Notes: generated by a model not told the origin, from the sequence alone. Shown: positions 49,161-58,902, numbered from the stretch's first letter. The stretch: 64,000 bases of DNA from Acinetobacter johnsonii CIP 64.6 (GCF_000368045.1 NZ_KB849234.1:144204-208203); one strand, 5' to 3'. Made by a program: numbers and translations.

Positions 49161-49183
49161 GATTATTTCTAAGCAATTAAAAC

Positions 49184-51826
49184 TTAAGCTTCAACCCATT
49201 TTCCCTCATTGAACACCAATGACCATTTGGTTTGCTTACCTTCAGGCGTTTCAGAACCAATATATTGCGCTTGATTCTTACGGCTAAATTTCACCAAAGT
49301 TGGATTCCCTTCAGGGTCAACATCAGGTGCTTGCAAAATAAACTGATACTTCGGATCGAGCTGATCGGCAACACTACGAAGTTCCGAAACTTTTGGTGCA
49401 CGTGTTTCACGTACTTTCGGGAACTTACTTGCCGCCAAAAATAAACCAGCGGCCCCATCGCGTAATACAAAAAAGTCATCATGCTTGGTCGAGCGTAAAT
49501 GTTCCATCTTAATCGGGTCTACACGCGGAGGTGCAGGTTGACCACTTTTTAAGACTTTACGTGTGTTATCGCAGCTTGAGCAAGCAAAATAAGGTCCAAA
49601 ACGACCCGTCTTCAGCTGCATTTCCCCATCACACTTATCACATGGAATGGTTGGACCATCATAACCTTTGATTTTGAACTCACCTTCTTCAAGTTCAAAA
49701 CCAGCACAGTCTGGGTTATTACCACAGACATGTAGCTTACGACCACCATCGATCACATAACTGTCCATCGCAGTTTCACAGATTGGACAGCGTTTTTTCG
49801 ACATCAAATCTGCCGTTTCTGCTGCGTCATCATCAGAAAGTGCAGCAAGTGATTCAACTGGCGTTAAGTTCAAAGTGCCTTTACAACGCTCTTTCGGCGG
49901 TAAGTTATAGCCAGAGCACCCTAAGAAGACACCTGTGGTTCCCGTACGAATCTGCATTGGACGGTCACATTCTTTACAGTGAACCGCTTCCACCTCTACT
50001 GGTTGATTGCGGCGCATACCGCCTTCACCTTGCGCATTGGTCAGGCGTTTTTTAAAGTCGCCATAGAAGCTGTCGAGCAACTCTTTCCAATTGCGTTCGC
50101 CATCAGCCACTTTATCGAGCTGACCTTCTAAGTCCGCGGTAAAGTCATAGTTCATGAGGTTATTGAAACTTTCATCTAAACGATCAGTAACAATCTCACC
50201 CATTTTTTCTGCATACAGACGGCGGTTCTCGAGTTTGACATAACCACGGTCTTGAATGGTCGAAATAATCGCCGCATAGGTCGATGGTCGACCAATGCCC
50301 TTTTTCTCAAGCTCTTTCACTAAAGATGCTTCAGTAAAACGTGCAGGTGGCTTGGTAAAGTGTTGCGATGGATCTAATTTTTCAAGCTTCAGAATTTCAC
50401 CCACTTTCACGGCAGGCAATAACACATCATCATCTGACTTGTTTTGACCACGGACTTTAGTGAAACCGTCAAAGACTAAGGTACGACCTTTGGCTTTAAG
50501 CTCAACACCGTTGGCATCCACTAAAATAGTCGATGACAAGTATTCGGCTGGTGTCATTTGACACGCGACGAATTGACGCCAGATCAAATCATACAAACGT
50601 TGTGCATCACGTTCCACACCCACCAAGCTGTCGCCTTTTAACGCCACATTCGATGGACGAATCGCTTCGTGGGCTTCTTGTGCACCCGCTTTGTTACCAT
50701 AGCGGTTCGGCTTAGCAGGCAGATATTTCGCACCAAACTCGGTCTCAATATGATGACGTACCATATTCACCGCATCGTCACTCAAAAAGGTCGAGTCGGT
50801 ACGCATATAGGTAATAAAACCCGCTTCATACAAACGCTGCGCCAACATCATGGTTTTCTTCACAGAGAAACCCAAACGTGTGCTAGCCGCTTGTTGTAAA
50901 GTCGAAGTGATATACGGCGCGCTCGGATTCACCTTGGTTGGTTTATCTTCACGTGCTGAAACTTTGTAATCTGCGTCTTTAATGAGCTTCAGTAAAGCAT
51001 CAGTATCAGCTTTATTACGTAGCTTTAAGGCTTTACCCGCTTGTTTGACGGCTTCTAAACGAATCTCATCGGTCTGTGACTTAGTGTCTGCAAAAACTTG
51101 CCAGTATTCTTCGGGAATAAAGGCACGAATTTCACGCTCACGCTCAACCACCAGTTTAACTGCGACAGACTGAACACGACCTGCCGATAAACCACGGGCA
51201 ATTTTTTCCCAAAGTAATGGCGAAATCATAAAGCCGACGACGCGGTCTAAAAAGCGGCGTGCTTGTTGCGCATTAACTTTATCGATATCAAGGCGTGCTG
51301 GATGCTTGAATGCATCTTGGATGGCATTTTTGGTAATTTCGTTGAACACCACACGTTGATAACGTGAGTCATCCCCACCAATCACTTCTTTTAAATGCCA
51401 AGCAATCGCTTCCCCTTCACGGTCCAAGTCCGTTGCGAGATAGACCTCGTCAACTTGCGAAGCAAGCTTTTTCAGTTCAGCAACCACATGCTCTTTGCCT
51501 GGAAGCACTTCATAATGTGCTTTCCAGTCATGCTCAGGATCAACCCCCATACGATTGACCAGTGCATTTTGTGCTTTTTCAGCTTTCTGAGCATCGGTCA
51601 GTTTGGTTCGTGTTGCTGGCTTCTTTTCTGCGGTCTTACTAGAACCACCTGTAGGTAAATCACGCACGTGACCCACAGACGACTTCACAATGTAATTCGA
51701 GCCTAAATATTTATTGATTGTTTTCGCTTTTGCAGGCGACTCCACAATCACTAAAGCACGCTTTTTCCCAGCCTCAGGAGAATCTGCTGTAGTACTTTTG
51801 GATGTGGACCGAGGAGCTTTCGCCAT
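49184..51826 (-). CDS. topA: DNA topoisomerase I
   Basis: TopA relaxes negative supercoils by single-strand passage. The 880-residue product has an unusual polar N-terminal extension of about 22 residues before the Toprim domain (ALVIVESPAKAKTI, acidic triad in TDLDREGEA at D133/D135). The catalytic tyrosine is Y340 (FITYMRTDST). C-terminal zinc fingers follow, seen as CKEC...CSGYNLPPKERC, CPIC...CGNNPDC and CDKC...CSSC, and then a basic tail. It ends in a terminator. Confidence 0.96.
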   Translation of the reverse strand: MAKAPRSTSKSTTADSPEAGKKRALVIVESPAKAKTINKYLGSNYIVKSSVGHVRDLPTGGSSKTAEKKPATRTKLTDAQKAEKAQNALVNRMGVDPEHDWKAHYEVLPGKEHVVAELKKLASQVDEVYLATDLDREGEAIAWHLKEVIGGDDSRYQRVVFNEITKNAIQDAFKHPARLDIDKVNAQQARRFLDRVVGFMISPLLWEKIARGLSAGRVQSVAVKLVVEREREIRAFIPEEYWQVFADTKSQTDEIRLEAVKQAGKALKLRNKADTDALLKLIKDADYKVSAREDKPTKVNPSAPYITSTLQQAASTRLGFSVKKTMMLAQRLYEAGFITYMRTDSTFLSDDAVNMVRHHIETEFGAKYLPAKPNRYGNKAGAQEAHEAIRPSNVALKGDSLVGVERDAQRLYDLIWRQFVACQMTPAEYLSSTILVDANGVELKAKGRTLVFDGFTKVRGQNKSDDDVLLPAVKVGEILKLEKLDPSQHFTKPPARFTEASLVKELEKKGIGRPSTYAAIISTIQDRGYVKLENRRLYAEKMGEIVTDRLDESFNNLMNYDFTADLEGQLDKVADGERNWKELLDSFYGDFKKRLTNAQGEGGMRRNQPVEVEAVHCKECDRPMQIRTGTTGVFLGCSGYNLPPKERCKGTLNLTPVESLAALSDDDAAETADLMSKKRCPICETAMDSYVIDGGRKLHVCGNNPDCAGFELEEGEFKIKGYDGPTIPCDKCDGEMQLKTGRFGPYFACSSCDNTRKVLKSGQPAPPRVDPIKMEHLRSTKHDDFFVLRDGAAGLFLAASKFPKVRETRAPKVSELRSVADQLDPKYQFILQAPDVDPEGNPTLVKFSRKNQAQYIGSETPEGKQTKWSLVFNEGKWVEA

Positions 51827-51862
51827 ATTAACCGTTAATCCTGTTTCAATGGGTCTGTAAAA

Positions 51863-52312
51863 TTAAAGTTCAGCCAAAGACTGTAAATATGCTTTCATGG
51901 CATCTAACTGGGTTGCTCTTAAGTCAGAATGCTCATCCCAATAGAGTCCCACGCAGTTTGCTTGCATATCAATAGCATAAATACCCTTTAATTCAATGGG
52001 TAAATGTTTAAACTTGTCATCACCTGTAATGAGCTCAAGCTGCTGATCAACAACGCGAGCACGCATTAAAGGTAGGCGTGCTTCTGGAATCAGAACGCTG
52101 TAGTACGCCACCATGCTGGCACGGTTTTCCGAAGCCATTGGTATTTTCGTCCAGTCAGGTGCTGCGACTAAACGCGGGTGTAAACCCATCTTGCGCGCTT
52201 TATCACGCATTTCACCTAAAGCTTTTTCTCTTGGACTTACACGAAGTCCAAAAATCGAGCCGAGGATGAATAAGATGATAAATCCGACAACCCAAATTCC
52301 AGTATTTTCCAT
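51863..52312 (-). CDS. Small membrane-anchored hypothetical protein
   Basis: The 149-residue product has one N-terminal hydrophobic helix (about 6-24, WVVGFIILFILGSIFGL) with a basic flank (RVSPREKALGEMRDKARKMG), so the rest is probably cytoplasmic. The body reads as mixed strands and helices (YSVLIPEARLPLMRARVV, GIYAIDMQANCVGLYWDE). I do not recognise it. It lies 36 bp upstream of topA on the same strand and may share its transcript. Confidence 0.7.
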   Translation of the reverse strand: MENTGIWVVGFIILFILGSIFGLRVSPREKALGEMRDKARKMGLHPRLVAAPDWTKIPMASENRASMVAYYSVLIPEARLPLMRARVVDQQLELITGDDKFKHLPIELKGIYAIDMQANCVGLYWDEHSDLRATQLDAMKAYLQSLAEL

Positions 52313-52382
52313 AGCACAACCTTTTTATTCCTTTATTAGAGTTGCATAAGCACAATATAAAACGCAAGTTTGAACGATAAAA

Positions 52383-53372
52383 TTAATTTAAGAACATTTC
52401 ATGACTATATAGAACTTCATGTCCATTCCAGTAAATATAGCCTTTATCGAGTAACTCTTTCAGTAACATACGCACATCTGACTTCGGAAACATTTGCTCA
52501 AGCAAATCACGGAGCGCATAGATATCTTTGGGTTTATTGGTTTTTAACTCGCGCAGTTTTCGTGCGACCTCAAGCTGTACAGGGTCAATCTGTGCAAAGT
52601 TTTTAAACAACTCTTGTTGCGCGGACTGCGTATCTACAGTTGGTTCAAGCTTATCCGCGACACTGTCTTTTTGCAGTTGCTGTAGCGCTTGCTGCATGCT
52701 TTGCGGCTGTGAAATTGGGTCTTGTTCATCTAAATTCAGTGCCAACCACTGCTTCAACACTTTTTTACGAAAGCGAATCTGCTCATCATAGCGTTTGATG
52801 ATTTTGAGATTAATCAACATCCCCAACACCCGCTGCGTCTTTTCAGGCACGAGTTGCAAAATATTACTTATTGAATTTTTTAGACCGTCCAATGTGTTCG
52901 GCTTACCTGACATTTTCCCCAAAGCATCACAATATTTTTTGACCATTTTTAAATAAGGCTGATTTTTGATGCTGTCTAAACTGGGAAGATGACGTTGACT
53001 TGGTACAGCTTCAGACTGAATGAGGATCAAATTGCTCTGAATATCCGAAGATTGCATTAAGTCCAAAAGTATTTCTGCTGTATTGACCGCAGAGATAATT
53101 TCAACCTGCGTCTCTGGCTCAAGCAAAGCCATTAACTGCCCCACCACCACGGCATATTCGAACTCTTTTTGCTCGGCTTTGGGCGTGTCTAAAATCACCA
53201 CTTGACCACTACTGATCCAAGCAGCCAGTTCCGTCAAATCTTGCAATGCATACTCAAATTGACCTTGGCAATGAAACAAATACAAAGTCGGATAATGCTC
53301 CACAATCTCGCGCAACAATTTAGCCGTTGGAACATTATTTTCAAGGTCAAGAAGAACAACTTTTTGAGTCAT
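52383..53372 (-). CDS. Unrecognised protein with LDLEN motif (possible PIN/NYN-like nuclease domain)
   Basis: The 329-residue cytoplasmic product starts with a strand ending in LDLENN (D9, E11, N12), followed by an alpha/beta pattern to about residue 125 (LYLFHCQGQFEYAL, QVVILDTPKAEQKEFEYAVVVGQL, VEIISAVNTAEILLDLM). This recalls NYN/PIN nucleases, whose first acidic residue lies in such a motif, but the remaining acids are not certain. A middle helical part (about 150-225) and a glutamine-rich linker lead to a C-terminal winged-helix-like end (IYALRDLLEQMFPKSDVRMLLKELLDKGYIYW). The role is unknown. Confidence 0.6.
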   Translation of the reverse strand: MTQKVVLLDLENNVPTAKLLREIVEHYPTLYLFHCQGQFEYALQDLTELAAWISSGQVVILDTPKAEQKEFEYAVVVGQLMALLEPETQVEIISAVNTAEILLDLMQSSDIQSNLILIQSEAVPSQRHLPSLDSIKNQPYLKMVKKYCDALGKMSGKPNTLDGLKNSISNILQLVPEKTQRVLGMLINLKIIKRYDEQIRFRKKVLKQWLALNLDEQDPISQPQSMQQALQQLQKDSVADKLEPTVDTQSAQQELFKNFAQIDPVQLEVARKLRELKTNKPKDIYALRDLLEQMFPKSDVRMLLKELLDKGYIYWNGHEVLYSHEMFLN

Positions 53373-53549
53373 AGGACAGTTTTTATGGGATGCACCAGAA
53401 AGCGGGTATTAGAGTAGGAACTGCATCAAAGGTCAAATGATTTCGTCAGTCAAATTGGGCTTTGAGTTGGGTAAAACAAAAAAAGAGACACGACTCAGCA
53501 ATATCCACAACCCACATCACAGCTTTTTAGCCCCAGACAGCAAATGAAC

Positions 53550-53795
53550 TTAATAATGTGGCGGGCGATCAGCCATCGGGTCAAATGTCGCAATTCCATC
53601 GGACAAATCTGAAGATTCAACACGTTGATACAAAATTTGCATTTGTTTTTTTAAATCAGCAATTTCCAGCCCTTGAATCACCAATTGCTCATTGAGTTGT
53701 TCAACTAAATCATCTAAAAATGCAATTCGGACTTGCAAATCTTCAATGGGTGCGGACAATGGCGCTTGATTATCAATATTTTGTTGTTTAGACAC
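53550..53795 (-). CDS. slyX: SlyX family protein
   Basis: The 81-residue product is a short coiled coil (about 17-60, EDLQVRIAFLDDLVEQLNEQLVIQGLEIADLKKQMQILYQRV) ending in the SlyX signature PPHY. The biochemical role of SlyX is not known. It is divergent from the ABC-F gene, their start codons being 35 bp apart. Confidence 0.88.
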   Translation of the reverse strand: MSKQQNIDNQAPLSAPIEDLQVRIAFLDDLVEQLNEQLVIQGLEIADLKKQMQILYQRVESSDLSDGIATFDPMADRPPHY

Positions 53796-53830
53796 TTCAA
53801 GTCCTCATTTGAGATTTTTCAGGAAACATT

Positions 53831-55726
53831 ATGGCCTATATTACTTTAAGGGATGTCCAACTTGCGTTTGGTGGACCTGCCTTGCTCGACGGCGCGAACT
53901 TTTCATTGGAGCGCGGTGAACGAGTGTGTTTAATTGGTCGTAATGGTGAAGGTAAGTCTACTTTACTTAAACTGATCGAGGGAAGTTTATTACCCGATTC
54001 TGGTGAAGTTTCTCTACAAAATGGCATCACCATTTCCATGTTGGCGCAAGACGTGCCGATGGACTCAGGCAAAGTGGCGGATATCGTGGCAGACGGCGCA
54101 GGTGAAGCCGCGGATGTACTCAGAGCCTATCATGAAGCCAGTGATGCTTGTGTACTTGGAGACATGGAAGCGTGTGACCGCATGGGTAACTTGCAACACA
54201 AACTAGATCAGTTAGATGGCTGGGCTTTAGAAACCAAAGTCAATTCTATTTTAAGTAAAATGGGCCTAGACCCAGATGCCGATTTGGCCGATTTATCGGG
54301 TGGTCGTAAGCGTCGTGTGCTGCTTGCTCGTGCGCTTCTTACCCAACCCGATGTACTATTGCTAGACGAACCAACCAACCATTTGGACGTTGAAAGTATT
54401 GAATGGCTCGAGAAGTTTTTACTTGATCAAAATAATTTAACTTTACTGTTCATCTCGCATGACCGTTCATTTGTAGACAGTATTGCAACTCGTATTGTAG
54501 AGCTCGACCGTGGCACTCTACGCAGCTATGAAGGTAACTACTCACGTTACCTCGAGCTGAAAGCACAGCAAATGGAAGCCGAGGAAAAGCAGAATGCACT
54601 GTTTGACAAACGTTTAGCTGAAGAAGAAGTGTGGATTCGCCAAGGCATTAAAGCGCGTCGTACGCGTAACGAAGGTCGTGTACGTGCCTTAAAAGAACTA
54701 CGTGAACAATCAAAAGCCCGTCGCTCACAACAAGGCAAAGTCAGCATGGCGACACAAGACGCTAGCCGTTCAGGTAAAGTGGTCTTTGAAATTGAGAACT
54801 TAAGCGTTCGCTTTGGTCATGATGCGCCGATCATCAAAGACTTCTCTGCATTAGTGTTACGTGGTGACCGTATTGGTCTTGTTGGTGACAACGGTGTCGG
54901 TAAAACCACCCTCATTAAAGCCATTTTAGGCGAACAAGAACATACGGGTACGGTGAAAACTGGCACACAATTGGAAGTAGCTTACTTCGACCAATTACGT
55001 AATGCTCTCGACCTTGAAAAATCTGTCAAAGATAACGTTTCAGAAGGTTCTGACCATGTCGATGTGAATGGTAACCGTCGTCACATTTACAGCTATTTGC
55101 AAGATTTCTTGTTCTCACCAGAACGTGCGCGTACACCAGTCAAAGCCCTTTCAGGCGGTGAGCGCAACCGTATTCTTTTAGCTAAGTTACTACTTAAGCC
55201 ATCGAACTTAATCGTGATGGACGAACCCACCAATGACTTGGATATGGTGACACTAGAGCTGCTAGAAGAAATGTTGTCTGACTACAAAGGCACTTTACTG
55301 CTTATTTCGCATGACCGTGCCTTTATGGATAACGTAGTAACCTCAACTTGGGTGTTCGATGGTAAAGGCAATATCGATGAATACATTGGTGGTTACCAAG
55401 ATTACTTACAACAGCGACCAGACCAAACTGCGGTTGATCAAAAAAGTGCTGTGAAAAAAGCAGCGGCAAAAGCTGAAGCGAACGCAGCACCTGCTAAAAA
55501 AGTCAAACTCAGCTATAAAGATCAACGTGCACTTGAACAACTGCCTGCCGAAATGGAAGCACTGGAAAAAGAGCAAGCGGAAATCAATGCCTCACTTGCA
55601 GATGGTTCATTATTTATTTCAGATGCAGACAAGGCGATGACGTTGTCAAATCGTTTGACTGAAATTGATGAGCTATTGCTGGAAAAACTGGAACGTTGGG
55701 AAGAACTGGAAAATTTAACCAAATAA
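53831..55726 (+). CDS. uup: ABC-F family ATPase Uup
   Basis: This is a soluble ABC-F protein acting on ribosomes or DNA structures rather than in transport. The 631-residue product has two ATP-binding cassettes: Walker A GRNGEGKST (about 36) and GDNGVGKTT (about 354), signatures LSGGRKRR and LSGGERNR, and Walker B DVLLLDEPTNHLD and LIVMDEPTNDLD. A positively charged linker lies between them (about 245-310), and a C-terminal coiled coil follows (about 560-630), typical of Uup, which uses it to bind DNA. A bidirectional terminator follows. Confidence 0.94.
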   Translation: MAYITLRDVQLAFGGPALLDGANFSLERGERVCLIGRNGEGKSTLLKLIEGSLLPDSGEVSLQNGITISMLAQDVPMDSGKVADIVADGAGEAADVLRAYHEASDACVLGDMEACDRMGNLQHKLDQLDGWALETKVNSILSKMGLDPDADLADLSGGRKRRVLLARALLTQPDVLLLDEPTNHLDVESIEWLEKFLLDQNNLTLLFISHDRSFVDSIATRIVELDRGTLRSYEGNYSRYLELKAQQMEAEEKQNALFDKRLAEEEVWIRQGIKARRTRNEGRVRALKELREQSKARRSQQGKVSMATQDASRSGKVVFEIENLSVRFGHDAPIIKDFSALVLRGDRIGLVGDNGVGKTTLIKAILGEQEHTGTVKTGTQLEVAYFDQLRNALDLEKSVKDNVSEGSDHVDVNGNRRHIYSYLQDFLFSPERARTPVKALSGGERNRILLAKLLLKPSNLIVMDEPTNDLDMVTLELLEEMLSDYKGTLLLISHDRAFMDNVVTSTWVFDGKGNIDEYIGGYQDYLQQRPDQTAVDQKSAVKKAAAKAEANAAPAKKVKLSYKDQRALEQLPAEMEALEKEQAEINASLADGSLFISDADKAMTLSNRLTEIDELLLEKLERWEELENLTK

Positions 55727-55743
55727 TTTTTCGTAAACTCCAT

Positions 55744-55774
55744 AAAAAAACTCCGCACAATGCGGAGTTTTTTT
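55744..55774. terminator. Bidirectional terminator after uup
   Basis: ACTCCGCA-CAA-TGCGGAGT between seven A and seven T, shared with the convergent lipoprotein gene. Confidence 0.92.
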
Positions 55775-55778
55775 ATAT

Positions 55779-56129
55779 TTAACGCGGCTGACGATGCCCA
55801 CCTCCGCTAGGATGTACGCCAGCACCTCCACCTGAATGTATCCCGCCCCCGCCAGGATGAGTTCCGCCACCACCTGAATGACTACCTCCTGGATGCAACC
55901 CACCTCCACCAGGCTGCCCTCCTCCTGGATGGATATGATCAGGATGTTGCCCTTCTGGATGTCCACCGCCATGACCATTAGGTGGTGGACGATGGTCTTC
56001 TAGTGGAAAGGGTGCATACCCAGTCCAACCAAACCCGTGATAATAATGATTATAATCATCATATGGACTATAGACACAGCCCGTTAAAGCAATAAATAGC
56101 ACACCGCAACTGATAATGTTTTTTAGCAT
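55779..56129 (-). CDS. Gly/His-rich lipoprotein
   Basis: The 116-residue product has a lipoprotein signal ending in LTGC (C18), then a Tyr-rich stretch (YSPYDDYNHYYHGFGW) and a C-terminal half made of short repeats of the form HPGGGG or HSGGG, with about 14 histidines. It may bind metal ions at the cell surface or be a low-complexity surface protein. ATG 56129 follows GAGGG; the longer frame to 56252 would add 41 residues without support. No family recognised. Confidence 0.7.
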   Translation of the reverse strand: MLKNIISCGVLFIALTGCVYSPYDDYNHYYHGFGWTGYAPFPLEDHRPPPNGHGGGHPEGQHPDHIHPGGGQPGGGGLHPGGSHSGGGGTHPGGGGIHSGGGAGVHPSGGGHRQPR

Positions 56130-56378
56130 TTTTATCCCTCTGTTCTTATCTTTCTTCTTAGTATTGTGAATTTCACCCAAATTAAAACAAAACAAATGTT
56201 GCGAGATATTTAGACCCCGTTCTCCACTGAGCATGAATACAGTTTCACCCACCTCATAAAAACCATCACAACTTGATATGAGAAGGTCCTGTACAACAGG
56301 TTCATGGTGAAGATTGCATCTTCATTCTTGCTTCATGCTAAACTCGAAACATTCTCTTTTCAGCCTTTATCGCAATTT

Positions 56379-57317
56379 ATGAGTTCGAAGCCAGACTATC
56401 AACCCGGTGAATTTCAGTGGTCTTTTCTGCATCCCAAATATTGGGGCGTTTGGATTGGTATCGTCTTTCTCATGATATTGGCGATTCTCCCATGGGCAAT
56501 TCAACACCGACTGGCAACCCTCTTAGGCAACCTCAGTTTTAAATATTTGAAGTCGCGGCGTAAAACCACCATTCGTAATCTGGAAGTGTGTTTCCCTGAA
56601 TGGTCGGCCCAAGAGGTCCTTGAAAATGCGCGTCTGGTTTTTGTCGATCAAATGCTGGGGGTCTTTGAAACGCTGAATGCGTGGTATAACCCAAAGTGGT
56701 TTACTGGCCGTGTCAGTATTGAAGGTTTAGAACATATTCAAAAAGCACAAGCAGAAGGTAAAGGTGCACTGCTTTTAGGAACCCACTCTACTTTGCTCGA
56801 TGCGGGTGGTTATCTATGCGCGCAGTATTTTGAACCAGATGTGGTGTATCGCCCACAAAATAATACACTGCTGGATATGCTCATCTACCGCTGTCGTTCC
56901 ACCATTTATGCACATCAAATCGATCATGATGACATGCGTGGTTTGGTCCGCAACTTAAAAAATGGCCATGCCATTTGGTATAGTCCAGATCAAGACTTTG
57001 GTTTAAAACAAGGTGTTATGGCACCTTTTTTTGGCGTTCCCGCAGCGACTGTTACAGCACATCGTCGCTTATTGAAAATGACCAAAGCCGCAGCCATCCC
57101 TCTGTATTTTTATCGTGATGGGGATATTAAAAACCCACAATACAAAGTGTTGATTGAACCTGCGGTGGAAAACTTACCCAGTGAAGATGAAGTCGATGAT
57201 GCGACACGAGTAAATCAAATTATTGAAAATCAACTCCGTATTGCTCCAACTCAATATATGTGGTTCCACCGTCGCTTTAAAACTCGCCCTGCAGGCTATG
57301 ACAAGATTTATTCTTAA
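56379..57317 (+). CDS. lpxL: LpxL/LpxM-type lipid A late acyltransferase
   Basis: The enzyme transfers an acyl chain to lipid A precursors on the inner face of the inner membrane. The 312-residue product has an N-terminal anchor helix (about 24-44), the acyltransferase motif HSTLLD (GTHSTLLDAG), VVYRPQNN, WYSPDQDFG and MWFHRRFKTRP near the end, all normal for HtrB/LpxL relatives. Which of lauroyl or myristoyl transfer it performs is not clear. The frame is open from 56304; I chose ATG 56379 because the family usually starts shortly before the anchor, but neither start has a strong ribosome binding site. Confidence 0.8.
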   Translation: MSSKPDYQPGEFQWSFLHPKYWGVWIGIVFLMILAILPWAIQHRLATLLGNLSFKYLKSRRKTTIRNLEVCFPEWSAQEVLENARLVFVDQMLGVFETLNAWYNPKWFTGRVSIEGLEHIQKAQAEGKGALLLGTHSTLLDAGGYLCAQYFEPDVVYRPQNNTLLDMLIYRCRSTIYAHQIDHDDMRGLVRNLKNGHAIWYSPDQDFGLKQGVMAPFFGVPAATVTAHRRLLKMTKAAAIPLYFYRDGDIKNPQYKVLIEPAVENLPSEDEVDDATRVNQIIENQLRIAPTQYMWFHRRFKTRPAGYDKIYS

Positions 57318-57344
57318 CAAAAAAAGGGCTGCTTAAAAAGTTGA

Positions 57345-57375
57345 ACCCGAGTTCTGCGTCCTGCAAAACTCGGGT
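57345..57375 (-). terminator. Hairpin, possible terminator of the microORF
   Basis: ACCCGAGTT and AACTCGGGT form a 9-bp stem with a 13-base loop. On the minus strand it is followed by TTCAACTTTTT. Confidence 0.4.
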
Positions 57376-57397
57376 ACATGAGGTTGTGCTTTCAACG

Positions 57398-57487
57398 TTA
57401 TTCTTGTTTTATTCGGTGGCATTCCATACCTACATCATATCCATGATGATTTCCATCAGCTTCAACTTCCATACTGGGATGATCCAT
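57398..57487 (-). CDS. Candidate 29-residue His/Met-rich microprotein
   Basis: A 290-bp gap between the acyltransferase and the EEP gene contains a short frame, MDHPSMEVEADGNHHGYDVG followed by MECHRIKQE. It has GGAG 5 bases before ATG and a hairpin downstream. The clustering of His, Met and Cys recalls copper- or nickel-binding segments. It may equally be a decayed gene end, because the same frame remains nearly open up to the EEP gene apart from two stops. Low support. Confidence 0.3.
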   Translation of the reverse strand: MDHPSMEVEADGNHHGYDVGMECHRIKQE

Positions 57488-57607
57488 TCCCGCTCCATCT
57501 GCTGATGAGACTAGAATACGGGGATACTAAATGACTAACCATTCGTCAGATTCCCAAATCCCTGTAAGCCATATCCTACACTGATGAAATCCGAGCACCC
57601 CGTATGT

Positions 57608-58717
57608 TTACTGGTAATCTTTGGCAATTTTATCTGTAACCTGCTTACCTTCTCGTTCCGCTTTCTCAATTCCATCTTCAATCGCCTCTTGCGCTTCTTG
57701 CTCATCGGCTTCGGTTTGTTCCAGCTCTTCTTGTGCCAGCTCAAACACCCGACCTGTTTGTAGCACCACATATACAGGGAAATGATCTGAACCAATATGT
57801 GGTAAACGCTGCATCTGCACTAAGGCAAAATCCGTACTGTGAAAAACATGATCCAGTGACCAGCGCAACAAAGGATAGTCGGCATGAAAAGTATTGACAA
57901 AATGTCGTCCGACTCGCGGGTCTAGCAGCCCACTGATCCGTTGAAAAAGCCGTGTCGTGCGCGACCATGCCACATCATTCAAATCCCCCATCACAATGCA
58001 ACTTTCATCCAAATCTTTAATCTGATCCCCGACTATCAATAATTCAGCATCACGTAAAGTAGAGTCTTTGGCTTCGGTCGGACTTGGCGGTTTCGGGTGT
58101 AAGCAGTACAGTTGCACTGGCTGTCCTGACCTTAAGATGACTGTGGCATGAATCGAAGGAATTTCATCGCTCAAAATAAACTTAACGTCAATATCTTTAA
58201 GCGCTAAACGACTGTACAAATGCATGCCATACAGATTATCCAAAGGCACTGCAACCCGATAGGGATAGTCATCTTCTAATACACTCAAGGCTTGTTCCCA
58301 ATGTGCATCCGACTCTAAAGTCAAAATCAAATCCGGTTGATGCTGATGAATCTGTTGCAGCAATAAGTGATATTGAGTATTGGGCGTTAGTACATTCGAC
58401 ACAATTAAAGAAATCTGGCATTCTGGCTGTAACTCTGTTTTGGCAACCGTTTTGACCTGCTTTTTCCACATAAAGGTATAAGGCAACACCATTTTGAGTT
58501 GGTACGCCACTGCCGCAATCAACCCCAGCAAAATGACTTCACGCACCCAATTCCAAGGAGCATCCCAAACTAACATCAAGATAAATGCAATCAACCCCAA
58601 TGCCAAAATCTGTAAGCGTGGAAAATCTGCGCCTCGAAACCACCATTCATCTCGTGGAATCAGTGACCAGAAGCTTAACCAAATCACAACACATGCCAGC
58701 AACTCAACCCGGATCAT
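57608..58717 (-). CDS. Membrane-anchored endonuclease/exonuclease/phosphatase (EEP) family protein
   Basis: The 369-residue product has three N-terminal spans (about 3-21, 32-50, 58-77) and then a DNase I-like EEP domain (about 98-325): SLIVSNVLTPN, LILTLESDAHW (metal glutamate), CIVMGDLNDVAWS (D and N) and GSDHFPVYVVL (catalytic H). The C-terminal tail is a Glu/Gln-rich helix (ELAQEELEQTEADEQEAQEAI). The substrate, nucleic acid, phospholipid or inositol phosphate, is unknown. Confidence 0.85.
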   Translation of the reverse strand: MIRVELLACVVIWLSFWSLIPRDEWWFRGADFPRLQILALGLIAFILMLVWDAPWNWVREVILLGLIAAVAYQLKMVLPYTFMWKKQVKTVAKTELQPECQISLIVSNVLTPNTQYHLLLQQIHQHQPDLILTLESDAHWEQALSVLEDDYPYRVAVPLDNLYGMHLYSRLALKDIDVKFILSDEIPSIHATVILRSGQPVQLYCLHPKPPSPTEAKDSTLRDAELLIVGDQIKDLDESCIVMGDLNDVAWSRTTRLFQRISGLLDPRVGRHFVNTFHADYPLLRWSLDHVFHSTDFALVQMQRLPHIGSDHFPVYVVLQTGRVFELAQEELEQTEADEQEAQEAIEDGIEKAEREGKQVTDKIAKDYQ

Positions 58718-58902
58718 AGATACCCACTCTTATATTCTTAATTTTTTGTAGATTCATAAATTAATATCAATTTTGCATGTAACATAAACAAGATATATTG
58801 CACAATATAATTGCTGTTTTCATTGTGTAGTGCTTGCAGTTAAGCGCTCTTTTGATACACTCGAATCCCCTTTTAATTTTTAACGCACCGAGGCAAAGTG
58901 AC

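Noticed and set aside
55715..55978. 87-residue minus-strand frame overlapping the Gly/His lipoprotein gene
   Set aside because: It is the repeat region read in another frame; the lipoprotein frame has the lipobox and ribosome binding site.
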